DNA of 35,908 bases. It comes from Solobacterium sp. Lineage in GTDB: Bacteria; Bacillota_I; Bacilli_A; Erysipelotrichales; Erysipelotrichaceae. The stretch's first letter is position 1. Every line of letters begins with the position of its first letter. The notes below the pieces were generated by a model. The model saw nothing but the letters and a program-made list of their open reading frames with translations. It was not told the origin of the DNA and did no database searches. Of this stretch, positions 1 to 8,897 are shown piece by piece. Location of the stretch: positions 1 through 35,908 of the forward strand of contig JAFYHC010000033.1 in NCBI GenBank assembly GCA_017539385.1, in the 5' to 3' direction. A program made the position numbers and the translations under genes.

Positions 1-695
1 CACATGCATTCAACATAATCCTTGGCATAGCCCCAGTCACGCTTGGAATCCAGGTTGCCCAGTTCCAGGTGGTCCTGCAGACCGCAGGCAATACGGCCGG
101 CTGCCAGAGTGATCTTACGGGTAACGAAGTTGTCGCCGCGGCGCTCGGATTCGTGGTTGAACAGGATGCCGTTGCAGGCGAAGATGCCATATGCTTCACG
201 GTATTCGCGGATCATCCAGAAGCCATACTGCTTGGCAACTGCATACGGGCTGAACGGGTGGAACGGTGTTTTTTCGTTCTGCGGTACTTCCTCGACCTTG
301 CCATACAACTCAGATGTGGAAGCCTGGTATACACGTGTCTTCTTGTCCAGGTGGTTGATGTGGACAGCTTCCAGAATACGCAGAACGCCAAGTGCGTCTA
401 CGTCACCGGTGTATTCCGGTGCATCAAAGCTGACACCGACATGGCTCTGTGCAGCCAGGTTGTAGATCTCATCCGGTTCGACCTGACCGACGATGCGGAT
501 CAGAGACGAAGAGTCGGACAGGTCACCTTCATGAATGTGCAGTTTGTTTTCTGCAAGAAGGTGGTCGATTCTCTGTGTTGTTGAAACAGACGAGCGGCGG
601 ATAATGCCGTGTACTTCGTATCCCTTCTCAAGAAGGAATTCGGCAAGGTAGGATCCATCCTGTCCGGTAATACCGGTGATGAGTGCTTTTTTCAT
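1..695 (-). CDS. gmd: GDP-mannose 4,6-dehydratase (3' end outside window)
   Basis: Converts GDP-D-mannose to GDP-4-keto-6-deoxy-D-mannose in the cytoplasm, the first committed step to GDP-6-deoxyhexoses. The visible 231 residues begin [20 protein letters not shown], which carries the extended-SDR nucleotide-binding glycine motif. They continue with an STSELYG segment, the [10 protein letters not shown] catalytic Tyr-x3-Lys, and [16 protein letters not shown], a hallmark of GMD. The start is the ATG at 695-693, preceded by AAGGAG about ten bases upstream. The gene lies 20 bases after manC1 and is the last visible gene of the polysaccharide operon. Its product is the substrate of Rmd, encoded two genes upstream. 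About a third of the protein is missing because the window ends, not because the gene is broken. Confidence 0.96.
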   Translation of the reverse strand, partial: MKKALITGITGQDGSYLAEFLLEKGYEVHGIIRRSSVSTTQRIDHLLAENKLHIHEGDLSDSSSLIRIVGQVEPDEIYNLAAQSHVGVSFDAPEYTGDVDALGVLRILEAVHINHLDKKTRVYQASTSELYGKVEEVPQNEKTPFHPFSPYAVAKQYGFWMIREYREAYGIFACNGILFNHESERRGDNFVTRKITLAAGRIACGLQDHLELGNLDSKRDWGYAKDYVECM

Positions 696-715
696 ACTGT
701 AGTTTTCTCCTTTAT

Positions 716-1795
716 TTATAACAGTTCAGTTCTTCCGTTTTCTTCCAGCTGTGCCATGACGGTCTTGATCTCACCGGCATGTTCTTTGTCACAGATGAGG
801 ATCGCGTCTTTGGTATCGACGACGATGATGTTCTCCAGGCCGACTGCTGCGATCAGCTTGCTTTCACCCTGGATAATGCAGTTTTTCGAATTGACGGTGA
901 TGACATCGCCGGCAACGATACTGCCGTCGGCGTCTTCTTTCTGCAGGCGTCCTACTGCCAGCCAGGATCCCACATCATCCCATCCGAAGCTTCCCGGGAT
1001 GACGAAGATACTGTCGGCTTTCTCCAGAACGCCATAGTCGATCGACTGCGACTGCATGGCGCGGAATTCTTTCTGCAGCACAGCGTTGTATTCGTCGGTG
1101 CCGATGGCTGCACGGATCGTCATGAGTTTCTCATACGTATCCGGCATATATTTCTTCAGATCATCCAGGATCGTGGATACCTTCCAGACAAACTGGCCGG
1201 CATTCCAGAGATACTGACCGCTCTTGAGGTATTCGCGTGCCTTTTCAAGATTCGGCTTTTCAACAAAGCGGTCTACGGCAAAGGCGCTGTTCTTGCGGCT
1301 GTCCGGGATGTACTTGATATAGCCGTATCCGGTCTCCGGATAGTTCGGCGTAATACCAATCGTTACGATGCTGTGACCGTCTTCCGCGATCTCGGATGCA
1401 TCCTGCAGAGTATTGCGGAAGATATCCGGCATGCGGATCTGGTGATCGCTCGGCAGAACGATCATAACGGCATCGTCATACTTCTGTGCAATGTGGATGG
1501 CACCCAGACCAATGCATGGTGCGGTGTTGCGTCCGACCGGTTCACACAGAATGTTTTCTTCCGGAATACCCGGAAGCTGTTCTTTGACCAGTTCGCGGTA
1601 ATCTTCATTGGTGGAGATATAAATATCTTCCATGCGGATGATCGGCAGCAGACGCTCAACGGTGAGCTGGATCATCGTCTTTCCGTCACCGGTCAGCGAT
1701 AAAAACTGCTTCGGCAGACTCTTGCGGGAACGCGGCCAGAAACGGGTGCCCCGTCCGCCTGCCATGATCAGTACTGTTTTCGTTAATTGACTCAT
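716..1795 (-). CDS. manC1: Mannose-1-phosphate guanylyltransferase (monofunctional)
   Basis: Makes GDP-mannose from mannose-1-phosphate and GTP. The 359-residue protein has an intact nucleotidyltransferase signature at residues 12-30 ([20 protein letters not shown]), [10 protein letters not shown] at 85-94, the metal-binding PSD at 115-117 and FVEKP at 177-181. It ends after the left-handed helix region and has no cupin domain, so it lacks the isomerase half of bifunctional ManC. The ATG at 1795 follows AGAGGT with six bases between. It is the second guanylyltransferase gene in the operon (compare 16435-17745). A strong extended -10 lies just upstream, so manC1-gmd may also be transcribed separately from the long operon. 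Confidence 0.93.
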   Translation of the reverse strand: MSQLTKTVLIMAGGRGTRFWPRSRKSLPKQFLSLTGDGKTMIQLTVERLLPIIRMEDIYISTNEDYRELVKEQLPGIPEENILCEPVGRNTAPCIGLGAIHIAQKYDDAVMIVLPSDHQIRMPDIFRNTLQDASEIAEDGHSIVTIGITPNYPETGYGYIKYIPDSRKNSAFAVDRFVEKPNLEKAREYLKSGQYLWNAGQFVWKVSTILDDLKKYMPDTYEKLMTIRAAIGTDEYNAVLQKEFRAMQSQSIDYGVLEKADSIFVIPGSFGWDDVGSWLAVGRLQKEDADGSIVAGDVITVNSKNCIIQGESKLIAAVGLENIIVVDTKDAILICDKEHAGEIKTVMAQLEENGRTELL

Positions 1796-1814
1796 AATAT
1801 GACCTCTGTATAAT

Positions 1815-1830
1815 CGTAAGAATTATAGCA
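1815..1830 (-). promoter_or_regulatory. Likely internal promoter for manC1-gmd
   Basis: On the minus strand the rmd-manC1 gap contains TGCTATAAT, a perfect extended -10 (TATAAT at 1827-1822). It places a start near 1815, about 20 bases before the manC1 ATG. The region 17 bases upstream (TATAAG) is a poor -35, which extended -10 promoters tolerate. TATAAT is also one arm of a short inverted repeat (TATAAT-7-ATTATA). No transcription data are available. Confidence 0.5.
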
Positions 1831-1845
1831 TATTCAGCGTATTAC

Positions 1846-2796
1846 TTATACACGGCTTCTCCACCAGTCCAGCGTCTGCTGAATGGTTGTGTCAAGATCG
1901 ATCTCCGGCTTCCATCCGGTGCATTCCTGCAGCTTGGTGATATCTGCCTCAATGATCGGCACATCGATCGGACGCAGTTTTTCCGGATCGACATAGACTT
2001 CGATCTCACACTTTGCGTGCGAGAGGATCTGATCCAGAATGGAGCGGATCTGCACCGCATGTCCGGAACCGACATTGTATGTTTCACCTGCTTCACCATG
2101 CTTCATCAGAAGCACATAGGCACGCACGACGTCGCGCACATCGGTAAAGTCACGCTTCGCATTCAGATTGCCGACATGGATGACCGGTTCACGCAGTCCC
2201 TTTTCGATCTCTGCGACCTGTTTGGAGAAGTCTGCCGTGACACCGATCGGTGCCTGGTTGGGACCGGTATGATTGAAGGAACGGGTGCTCATGATCTCAA
2301 GTCCATATCCCTTGGCATAGAGCTTTCCGATCATGTTCTGACATACCTTGGTCACGGCATAGATATTGCCGGGACGGGTATTGTTGTCTTCTATGATCGG
2401 TACTTCATTCGTCTTTACATAGCCATACTCTTCACCGGATCCGATCAGAAGCACACGCGGCTTCTTTTCTGCCCGGCACAGGGAATCCAGCAGGTTGACG
2501 GCACCCTTGATATTGATATCAATGGTCAATTGCGGATTCTTCCAGGACAGTGCCACAGAGCTCTGCGCTGCCAGGTGGAACAGATAGTCCGGTCTGGCTT
2601 CCTGCAAAAGTGCATCGATCTGTGATGGATCGGTAATATCCAGATCACAGACGGTGATGCCTTCTTTCTCGATGACTTCCCGCGGCATCTTGGTGGCAGT
2701 GATCTTCCAGGATGGTTCGTCCCGCTGTATGCAGTCGATCAGGTGTCCGCCGACAAAGCCGGCTGCCCCGATGATCAATACGTTCTTTTCTCCCAT
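1846..2796 (-). CDS. rmd: GDP-4-keto-6-deoxy-D-mannose reductase (GDP-D-rhamnose synthase)
   Basis: Reduces GDP-4-keto-6-deoxy-D-mannose, the Gmd product, to GDP-D-rhamnose. The 316-residue SDR protein has the nucleotide motif GAAGFVGGHL at 10-19 and a Ser120/Tyr146/Lys150 triad (IGSGEEYG; IYAVTK). Conserved stretches RSFNHTGPN and VGNLNAKRDFTDVRDVVRAY resemble the Aneurinibacillus Rmd. The SSC-type serine-cysteine motif of GDP-fucose synthase is replaced by GSGEEYG, so the 3,5-epimerase function needed for GDP-L-fucose looks absent. The frame is open to 2904, but that extension overlaps the upstream glycosyltransferase. The ATG at 2796 follows AAGAGG by about seven bases and lies five bases after the upstream stop. 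Confidence 0.88.
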   Translation of the reverse strand: MGEKNVLIIGAAGFVGGHLIDCIQRDEPSWKITATKMPREVIEKEGITVCDLDITDPSQIDALLQEARPDYLFHLAAQSSVALSWKNPQLTIDINIKGAVNLLDSLCRAEKKPRVLLIGSGEEYGYVKTNEVPIIEDNNTRPGNIYAVTKVCQNMIGKLYAKGYGLEIMSTRSFNHTGPNQAPIGVTADFSKQVAEIEKGLREPVIHVGNLNAKRDFTDVRDVVRAYVLLMKHGEAGETYNVGSGHAVQIRSILDQILSHAKCEIEVYVDPEKLRPIDVPIIEADITKLQECTGWKPEIDLDTTIQQTLDWWRSRV

Positions 2797-2801
2797 ATGA
2801 T

Positions 2802-3992
2802 TTACCTCTTTACCCGTATTATACATGATGATTCGATCAGGCCGCGGATCTGTTTGATCACGGTATCCCAGGAATACTGTTCCTGTACATATCTCTGTCC
2901 GCAAAGACCGATCTCTTTTCGCTCCTGCGGGCGATTCTGCAGACGGTCAAGTATTCCTTCAAACTCATAATAATCGCTGTAATACAGCCCGCCATTGGAC
3001 TGTATGCAGTGTTCTTTTGTTACTTCACAGGCACCGTTGACGACCGCCGGCACTTTGAGTGCCATCGCCTCCAGCACGACCATCGACAGACTCTCATACC
3101 GTGACGGCAGCACCAGGCACAGCGCACCTGCCATGACATCGTATTTTTCCTGTTCCGATACATAGCCAAGCGATACGACATGTTCGCTCTTTTTGATCCG
3201 GATGGACTCCCTGCCGCATAATACCAGCTTCAGTCCGTTATTATGCCGCTTGGTATATTCTTCAAAATACTTCAGCAGCACCGGCACCATCTTGCCTTCA
3301 TCCACGCGTCCGACATAGGTAATGTAATTTCCCAGGTTATATTTCTCACGGGTGATCCGCGGATTCATGACAGCAGGCACTTCAATCCCGCACCCGCCCA
3401 CAACATGCGGCACATCGCCATTCTGAAACAGACGCTCACACAGACGTCTTTCTGTATCGGTCAGATAGATAATGCCGGCACACTCCCGGAAGATCCTCCG
3501 CAGGCTCTTCATGAAAATATACTGCTCATCGTGCGCCGTTGGCACCAGGATGGCTTTCTCTGCCACTTCGGGAAGACCTGCCACGGTCGGCCAGTAGAGA
3601 TACGTAAAGAAGATAAACGCATCGTATGTGTCTTTCTCTTTCCGCAATGCCTCCACAAGATCCGGACAGTACGGTCCCTGGGCAATGAGCCACTCCATTT
3701 CCTTCTTTTCGTCTCCGCATACATCTTTGCGGAAGACGGCACTGAGAGAATCTGTCTTTGCCCTGTCGCGCTCCTGAACAGCAGAAAAACGGTATACATG
3801 GATACCGTTGATCACTTCTTCATTTGCTGTATATTCGTTTTTCCAGGTGATATAGTCACGGGCTTTCGATGTCATGACACTGACATCGAAATACCGGGAC
3901 AGATGTTCTGCCATTTCCCGGCACAACAGTTCTGCACCCCCGTTGACTTCTTTCCCATACCGCTGAATGACAAAGCAGATCTTTTTCTTCAT
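2802..3992 (-). CDS. GT4-like glycosyltransferase, paralogue A
   Basis: A 396-residue retaining glycosyltransferase of the GT-B fold, expected to add sugars from nucleotide donors at the inner membrane face. The N-terminus (ICFVIQRYGKEVNGGAELL) contains the acceptor-side GGAE motif. The C-terminal half has YVGRVDEGK and the donor-site EX7E motif in YESLSMVVLEAM. It is closely related to the gene at 12023-13201, with which it shares QRYG-EVNGGAELL, EVINGIHVYRF and ESLSMVVLEA. It is more distantly related to 5635-6825. It starts one base after the stop of the preceding GT and is followed after five bases by rmd. Donor and acceptor cannot be read from sequence; GDP-mannose or GDP-D-rhamnose would fit the neighbours. 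Confidence 0.88.
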   Translation of the reverse strand: MKKKICFVIQRYGKEVNGGAELLCREMAEHLSRYFDVSVMTSKARDYITWKNEYTANEEVINGIHVYRFSAVQERDRAKTDSLSAVFRKDVCGDEKKEMEWLIAQGPYCPDLVEALRKEKDTYDAFIFFTYLYWPTVAGLPEVAEKAILVPTAHDEQYIFMKSLRRIFRECAGIIYLTDTERRLCERLFQNGDVPHVVGGCGIEVPAVMNPRITREKYNLGNYITYVGRVDEGKMVPVLLKYFEEYTKRHNNGLKLVLCGRESIRIKKSEHVVSLGYVSEQEKYDVMAGALCLVLPSRYESLSMVVLEAMALKVPAVVNGACEVTKEHCIQSNGGLYYSDYYEFEGILDRLQNRPQERKEIGLCGQRYVQEQYSWDTVIKQIRGLIESSCIIRVKR

Positions 3993-3993
3993 G

Positions 3994-5073
3994 TCACTTT
4001 TCCTGTGCGATGAAATCCTTCAGATACTTCAGGAACATATCCATGACAACTGCATTGTCAAAGTCTTTCAGACGTCTGTCCTGTCCTTCGATCATGGCTT
4101 TGCGCAGATCCTGATCTTTTACGACACGGTCGATCAGACCTGCTACTTCTGTCATGTTCTTTTCCTTGAACAGAATGCCGCTGCCGCCCAGCGTAGAAGC
4201 AATTGCAGTGGAATCATAGGCAAGGATCGGCACATGGAAGAACATGGATTCTACGAGCGGTACGCAGAATCCCTCGTGCTCACTCATGCACAGGAATACA
4301 TCAGCGATGCTGTAATACGCCAGGATATCATTGAATTTGATATGTCCCGGGAAGATAACATCCTGTACGCCCAGGGCATCGATATAGCCCTTCAGACGCC
4401 GGTAATACACATCCGTCTCAATATACCGTCCGACCAGGAACAGCTTCGCATCCGGGTCGTAATACTTCTTGTACAGATAGAATGCACGGATCAGATCCTC
4501 ATGCATTTTATTCGGTACGACACGTCCGACAAACAGTATGTTCGCACCCGGTGTGCCTTTATACTTCCGGATGACGCCTTTTCCCGGTTCTTTCTTATAA
4601 TCGTCAAAGGCGATCAGGATCGGCAGTACATCGATCTTGCACTTAAACCCATAGGAAATGAGGTCCTGACGGTTAAAGTCCGAATCTGCCAGACAGTAAT
4701 CAAATGCACCGGCAATGCGCTTGACTTCCTCAATGCCTGTCAGACAGTAGTTATATGCCGTCGAATCATAATTCTTATAGAAATGCGCCGGCGTAATATT
4801 GTGATAGATGCAGATCTTGCGGCACTTCGCATCCGTGACATAGTTGATATACTTCCAGCCTACCGAGAGATGGTAGATGATGATATCGTCTTTCTTCGGT
4901 GCTTTCCACTGATCGATGGTCTGTGCCAGGTCATTGCCAAGACGCTGGTCCACGACCTCCGCAATGATCTGCGACTGGTAGCCGTTTTCCTGCAGGGCAT
5001 GGTGAATGGCAATGACATCATTGCCGATCGCATCCCCATAGTTCAGGCACGGCAGCATCTGTATGATCTTCAT
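3994..5073 (-). CDS. GT4-like glycosyltransferase, GDP-mannose-type candidate
   Basis: A 359-residue GT-B glycosyltransferase. It begins MKIIQMLPCLNYGDAIGNDV, has the donor-domain motif ILFVGRVVPNKMHEDLIRAF and an EX7E motif in HEGFCVPLVESM. That overall layout is common in mannosyl- and rhamnosyltransferases of polysaccharide operons. It belongs to a different subfamily from the A, C and D paralogues because it lacks the N-terminal GGAE motif. It starts 14 bases after the coiled-coil gene and ends one base before the next GT, so the three are probably co-translated. The linkage it makes is unknown. Confidence 0.87.
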   Translation of the reverse strand: MKIIQMLPCLNYGDAIGNDVIAIHHALQENGYQSQIIAEVVDQRLGNDLAQTIDQWKAPKKDDIIIYHLSVGWKYINYVTDAKCRKICIYHNITPAHFYKNYDSTAYNYCLTGIEEVKRIAGAFDYCLADSDFNRQDLISYGFKCKIDVLPILIAFDDYKKEPGKGVIRKYKGTPGANILFVGRVVPNKMHEDLIRAFYLYKKYYDPDAKLFLVGRYIETDVYYRRLKGYIDALGVQDVIFPGHIKFNDILAYYSIADVFLCMSEHEGFCVPLVESMFFHVPILAYDSTAIASTLGGSGILFKEKNMTEVAGLIDRVVKDQDLRKAMIEGQDRRLKDFDNAVVMDMFLKYLKDFIAQEK

Positions 5074-5087
5074 AACGCTCCCTGGCC

Positions 5088-5621
5088 TTATTCGGCATCC
5101 TTGCGCAGACTGCGGTTCTCTTCTTCCAGCGCTGCTACCTTGCGGTTGAGCTCTGTGATCTCTCTGGACATCGTCTCCATACGCAATTGCATCGCCTTGA
5201 CAGCGTCTTCCGTCTGCGTATTCTTCGTACTTGTCTCATGGATATAGTTGCGTACCTGGTTCATAGAACGCGTTGTATTGGCATTGAAATCGTTCTGTTC
5301 ATTCACGATCGGATCAATGAAGAAACGGATCAGCTTGCGGATAATCTTCTTGAAGAAGATGATCAGGAATCCCAGCGGACGGTTGGACTTGATCGGCTGC
5401 CATGTCTGCACCTGGAAGCACCGGTTCATATACATGTTGGAATCCATGAATTCATCATTGTTAAAAGGACCTGTGCCGCTGTCAACGACCGTTGCCTGCT
5501 GCGGCATCGGTATCTCTTCAAAGGACAGCACTTCATCCCGCAGTCCTCTTGCGTCGATATCCGCACGAATCTCTTCCATGATCTTCGTGACATCAATATT
5601 CATATTCGTATTCTCTTCCAT
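5088..5621 (-). CDS. Small coiled-coil protein of the polysaccharide operon (CC1)
   Basis: A 177-residue protein with no catalytic motif. Residues 9-30 (IDVTKIMEEIRADIDARG) form an amphipathic helix motif that I recall from N-termini of clostridial polysaccharide-assembly proteins. A linker follows, then a hydrophobic-basic helix at 84-106 (FLIIFFKKIIRKLIRFFIDP) suited to peripheral membrane contact. A block at 107-126 (NEQNDFNANTTRSMNQVRNY) precedes a heptad-rich coiled coil at about 135-174. The 92-126 block recurs in the protein at 13198-13701. The gene sits between two GT4 genes behind a good SD (GGAGG). It may scaffold the GT complex or act as a length ruler; this is inferred from shape and position only. 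Confidence 0.75.
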   Translation of the reverse strand: MEENTNMNIDVTKIMEEIRADIDARGLRDEVLSFEEIPMPQQATVVDSGTGPFNNDEFMDSNMYMNRCFQVQTWQPIKSNRPLGFLIIFFKKIIRKLIRFFIDPIVNEQNDFNANTTRSMNQVRNYIHETSTKNTQTEDAVKAMQLRMETMSREITELNRKVAALEEENRSLRKDAE

Positions 5622-5634
5622 GATTCCCTCCTGT

Positions 5635-6825
5635 TTACTCCTGTGTCAGTTCCTTGAAGAAAGTCATCAGTTTATCCACGATCACATCCCAGCTGAAATT
5701 CTGCAGTACATACTCCCTGCCGTTTCTTCCCATCTGTTTTGCAATCTCTTCGTGTGTCAGAAGGTAGTCCAGACCGCCTTCAAACTCATAATAGTCCTTG
5801 AACCAGAGTCCGCCGTTTGTCTCCCGGCAGAAATTCTGCGTCACCGCACAATCCTCATGAACCATGACCGGACGCTCTCCCAGCCAGCTCTCCATGATTA
5901 CGATGGAGAAGCTTTCGTGGATGGACGGGTTGCACAGAAGACTTGCGGCTGCGCATGCATCGTGCTTGTCCTGCAGATCCACAAAGCCAAGATCGATGAT
6001 GCGGTCTTTGAGATGTTCCGGAATCGTTACTTCACCGCCGCCGATCAGCACCAGCTTCAGATCACTTTCCGGATGCCGCTTCAGATACATGCCATAGTAC
6101 TGGATGAGCAGATAGATATTCTTGCCGACATCCTTGCGTCCTGCATACAGAATAAACGGTTCCTGGATGCCGAACTTTTCCCGGAAGTGTTCCGGATGGG
6201 ATTCAAACTCTGTATCGACGCCGGCACCAAGCACAGCCTGCTTCGCACCCGACAGATCAAATACACGGTTTGCCAGATCATGTTCCGGCTTTGCCAGATA
6301 GATCATGCCCCGTACGCTTTCGAATGCCTTTTTATAGATATCCATGTGGATATAGGCTTCTTCGTGGAAACACGGGATCATGACGCTCTTTTCCGGGCAT
6401 TCCAGAATTCCGTAATAGTTTGTTGAGAACATATACGGGATATAGATGAACAGCGCATAGTCGTCTTTATGTTCCCGGATATATTTGTATAATGCCGGGC
6501 TGTTGACGAATTCTTCCATGAATGTCTGTTCTTCTTCTTTTGATACCTGCTGGTTGTTCATCAGCCGGATATTGATGGCATCAAACTTTGCGGCATCGCG
6601 TCTGCGCACCGGGAAGCGGCGTACGGTTACACCATTGACGTCATCGATCCCCTCCGGATAGAAGTTCGCGCCCCAGTCACTGTTGAACTGCTTGACGCAT
6701 GTCGTCAATACTTCCAGGTCTACACCTGCCTTGGACAGATGACCGACGATCCCGCGCAGTTCGCTTTCTGCACCGCCGGTAATATTCGCAGCATACCAGG
6801 GAATGATAAATGCCAGTTTTTTCAT
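5635..6825 (-). CDS. GT4-like glycosyltransferase, paralogue C
   Basis: A 396-residue GT-B glycosyltransferase beginning MKKLAFIIPWYAANITGGAE. It carries the same GGAE acceptor-side motif as the paralogues at 2802 and 12023. The donor side has ILYAGRKDVGKN and EX7E in HESFSIVIMESW. A shared C-terminal pattern (TNGGLWFKDYYEFEGGLDYL, then a conserved SWD near the end) ties it to paralogue A. It lies between wzt and the CC1 coiled-coil gene with gaps of 12-13 bases, so the unit GT-coiled coil-GT-GT reads as one transcript. Substrate unknown. Confidence 0.87.
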   Translation of the reverse strand: MKKLAFIIPWYAANITGGAESELRGIVGHLSKAGVDLEVLTTCVKQFNSDWGANFYPEGIDDVNGVTVRRFPVRRRDAAKFDAINIRLMNNQQVSKEEEQTFMEEFVNSPALYKYIREHKDDYALFIYIPYMFSTNYYGILECPEKSVMIPCFHEEAYIHMDIYKKAFESVRGMIYLAKPEHDLANRVFDLSGAKQAVLGAGVDTEFESHPEHFREKFGIQEPFILYAGRKDVGKNIYLLIQYYGMYLKRHPESDLKLVLIGGGEVTIPEHLKDRIIDLGFVDLQDKHDACAAASLLCNPSIHESFSIVIMESWLGERPVMVHEDCAVTQNFCRETNGGLWFKDYYEFEGGLDYLLTHEEIAKQMGRNGREYVLQNFSWDVIVDKLMTFFKELTQE

Positions 6826-6837
6826 AGATACCTCCTG

Positions 6838-8121
6838 TTACTGCTCATACCACTTGGTCTCATAGTGGATAATGCCGGATTCCCGCCACTTTCCGACCAC
6901 GGTAAATTTCATATATTCGTTGTAATAGTCACAAGGTGTGGAATCTGCTTCAATGATCGAACACTGCAGCGTAAACCGTCCGCCCAATAACCACAGCGGT
7001 GTGCTTTCAAAGATCAGTGTGCCGCTGCTTCTGCCGCGGGTATCCACCGTCACACCGGCCAATTGCGTATTGGTGCCGCAGATCCATAAGCCGTCCGCAT
7101 TGAAGATGCCCATGCCGAAGACCAGCTCATCCAGCGGTTCATTCAGTTCATATTCAAAGCGCAGATAGAACACTTCATCCGAGGCAATTGCTTCGACCGG
7201 CTTGCCTTCGCAATTGAGCAGCTCACACTTGCGGATCACCGCTTTCTGGTTGCCGTAATGCTTCGCTGTCGGATCCATCGTCAGTGACTTGTATTCTTTC
7301 TTTTCAATGACAGCTTTGGGTTCTTCTGTCTTCTGTTCTTTTTCCGCATGTCTGCGGCGTTCCTCATTGATCAGAGCAATGCGCTGTTCATTCATATACG
7401 AAAGATATGTATCGACAACGTCTGCACTCTTTCCCTGGGTAACGACTTTGCCCTTATTGATCCATACTGCCTTGGAACAGAATGTCTTGACGGTATTCAT
7501 ATCATGCGTGACCAGAACGATCGTTACACCGCTTGCCTTCAGTTCCTGCATGCGTTCATAGCACTTCGCCTGGAAGTTGGCATCACCGACTGCCAGGATC
7601 TCATCGATCAGAAGGATATCAGCGTTGACATTGATCGCTACAGCAAACGCCAGACGCATATACATACCGGATGAATACGTACGCACCGGATTATCGATAA
7701 AGTCCCATAATTCCGAGAAGTCGATAATATCATCCAGACGTGCATCGATCTCTTTCTTCGTTAATCCGAAGATCGACGCATTGATATAGATGTTCTCCCG
7801 TCCGCTCATATCCGGATGGAAGCCGGCACCCAGTTCGATCAGCGACGATACGCGTCCGCGCATCTCGATCGTACCGGTATCCGGATACATGATCTTTGTC
7901 AGCAGTTTTAATGTAGTGGATTTGCCGCAGCCATTATGCCCGATCAGGGCAATGGCTTCGCCCTTCTGCACTTCGAAGGATACATCATCCAGCACCCGGC
8001 GGTTTTCAAAGCGTCTGCGCTTGGAAAACAGTGCCAGTTCTTTTAATGTGCGTCCCTTATCCAGGTAGACTTTGAAGGACTTTGTAATATTCTTTACTTC
8101 AATCGTATTTTCCGGTTTCAT
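6838..8121 (-). CDS. wzt: Polysaccharide ABC exporter ATPase with C-terminal extension
   Basis: ATPase subunit of an ABC-2 type glycan exporter. The 427 residues hold Walker A (GHNGCGKST, 61-69), ABC signature (YSSGM, 149-153), Walker B (ILLIDEILAVGD, 169-180) and the H-loop His at about 206. Wzt-family proteins with only a nucleotide-binding domain are about 240-250 residues. Here about 160 extra residues (265-427) match in position and beta-rich composition the C-terminal domain that binds the non-reducing end of the finished polymer in E. coli O8/O9a Wzt. That predicts a terminated or capped chain, although no capping methyltransferase is in view. Its ATG overlaps the wzm stop (TAATG), which indicates translational coupling. 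Confidence 0.93.
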   Translation of the reverse strand: MKPENTIEVKNITKSFKVYLDKGRTLKELALFSKRRRFENRRVLDDVSFEVQKGEAIALIGHNGCGKSTTLKLLTKIMYPDTGTIEMRGRVSSLIELGAGFHPDMSGRENIYINASIFGLTKKEIDARLDDIIDFSELWDFIDNPVRTYSSGMYMRLAFAVAINVNADILLIDEILAVGDANFQAKCYERMQELKASGVTIVLVTHDMNTVKTFCSKAVWINKGKVVTQGKSADVVDTYLSYMNEQRIALINEERRRHAEKEQKTEEPKAVIEKKEYKSLTMDPTAKHYGNQKAVIRKCELLNCEGKPVEAIASDEVFYLRFEYELNEPLDELVFGMGIFNADGLWICGTNTQLAGVTVDTRGRSSGTLIFESTPLWLLGGRFTLQCSIIEADSTPCDYYNEYMKFTVVGKWRESGIIHYETKWYEQ

Positions 8122-8897
8122 TACAGTTCCTCCGCAAAGTGTTTCTTCAGATGACGGAATACCATATAGCCGACAGCAACGATCACAACACCGAAGATCA
8201 CGGCGCTGAGCAGTGTTTCCATCTGCGGTGCTCTGCCATAGTAGAGAATATCACGATATGCAACGATGACCGGTGTCATTGGATTAAGACGGAAAAACGG
8301 CACCAGACGCTCCGGGACCTGCTCCAGTCCGTACATGACCGGTGTGGCAAACTGCCATGCCATGCCGATGATTCCCATGAAGTATTCCACATCGCGCCAG
8401 TATACCGTAACGCCGCTGACCAGGAAGGTCATGCCCAATGCCACAAAGTATTCGATCACCATGACCACAGGCATCCAGATCAATGCCGAAAGACGCAGCG
8501 GATACCCCGCCAGCAGCAATGCCGCAAAGACGACCAGCAGGCTCAGGCACATATTAACAAACTGGCTGGTGACAAACGATACCGGAATAACTTCCCGGGG
8601 GAAATAGATCTTCTTGATCATATCTCCCTGCGCACGGATGCATCCCGCACCGCCGGTAATACAGGTATTAAAAAAGATCCACGGTACCAGAGCAACAAAC
8701 AGGAACAGATAGAAGTCCTTGATGTTGTTGCGCAGGATAATGGAGAATACCATCGTATATACCGCCAATTGCAGCAATGGATTGAGGAATGTCCACGCAA
8801 AGCCCAGTACCGAGCCTTTGTAGCGTCCTTTCAGATCCCTGTGCACCAGCGAAAAGATCATTTCCCGGTATGCATATAGTTCTTTAAATATGTTCAT
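8121..8897 (-). CDS. wzm: Polysaccharide ABC exporter permease
   Basis: Membrane subunit of the ABC-2 exporter, which moves the lipid-linked glycan across the cytoplasmic membrane. The 258-residue protein starts MNIFKELYAYREMIFSLVHR. Its amphipathic N-terminus is followed by the family motif DLKGRYKGSVLGFAWTFLNP and about six hydrophobic spans. The frame starts 14 bases inside the upstream glycosyltransferase and has a GGAGGAG SD. Its stop overlaps the wzt start. Homologues serve O-antigen, teichoic acid (TagG) and S-layer glycan export. The GDP-sugar genes and many GTs here favour a heteropolysaccharide over a teichoic acid. Confidence 0.93.
   Translation of the reverse strand: MNIFKELYAYREMIFSLVHRDLKGRYKGSVLGFAWTFLNPLLQLAVYTMVFSIILRNNIKDFYLFLFVALVPWIFFNTCITGGAGCIRAQGDMIKKIYFPREVIPVSFVTSQFVNMCLSLLVVFAALLLAGYPLRLSALIWMPVVMVIEYFVALGMTFLVSGVTVYWRDVEYFMGIIGMAWQFATPVMYGLEQVPERLVPFFRLNPMTPVIVAYRDILYYGRAPQMETLLSAVIFGVVIVAVGYMVFRHLKKHFAEEL

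Noticed and set aside
1846..2796. GDP-L-fucose synthase (WcaG) instead of Rmd
   Set aside because: The SSC-type epimerase motif is replaced by GSGEEYG, and the RDFTDVRD and NHTGPN context fits Rmd. Assay would still be decisive.
2797..2904. Longer N-terminus for Rmd starting at 2904
   Set aside because: It would overlap the upstream GT gene, while the ATG at 2796 has AAGAGG and starts directly at the nucleotide-binding motif.
3967..6426. Long plus-strand frames of 426 and 392 residues
   Set aside because: They are shadows of GT and coiled-coil genes on the minus strand. The translations match no motif I know and have no ribosome site.
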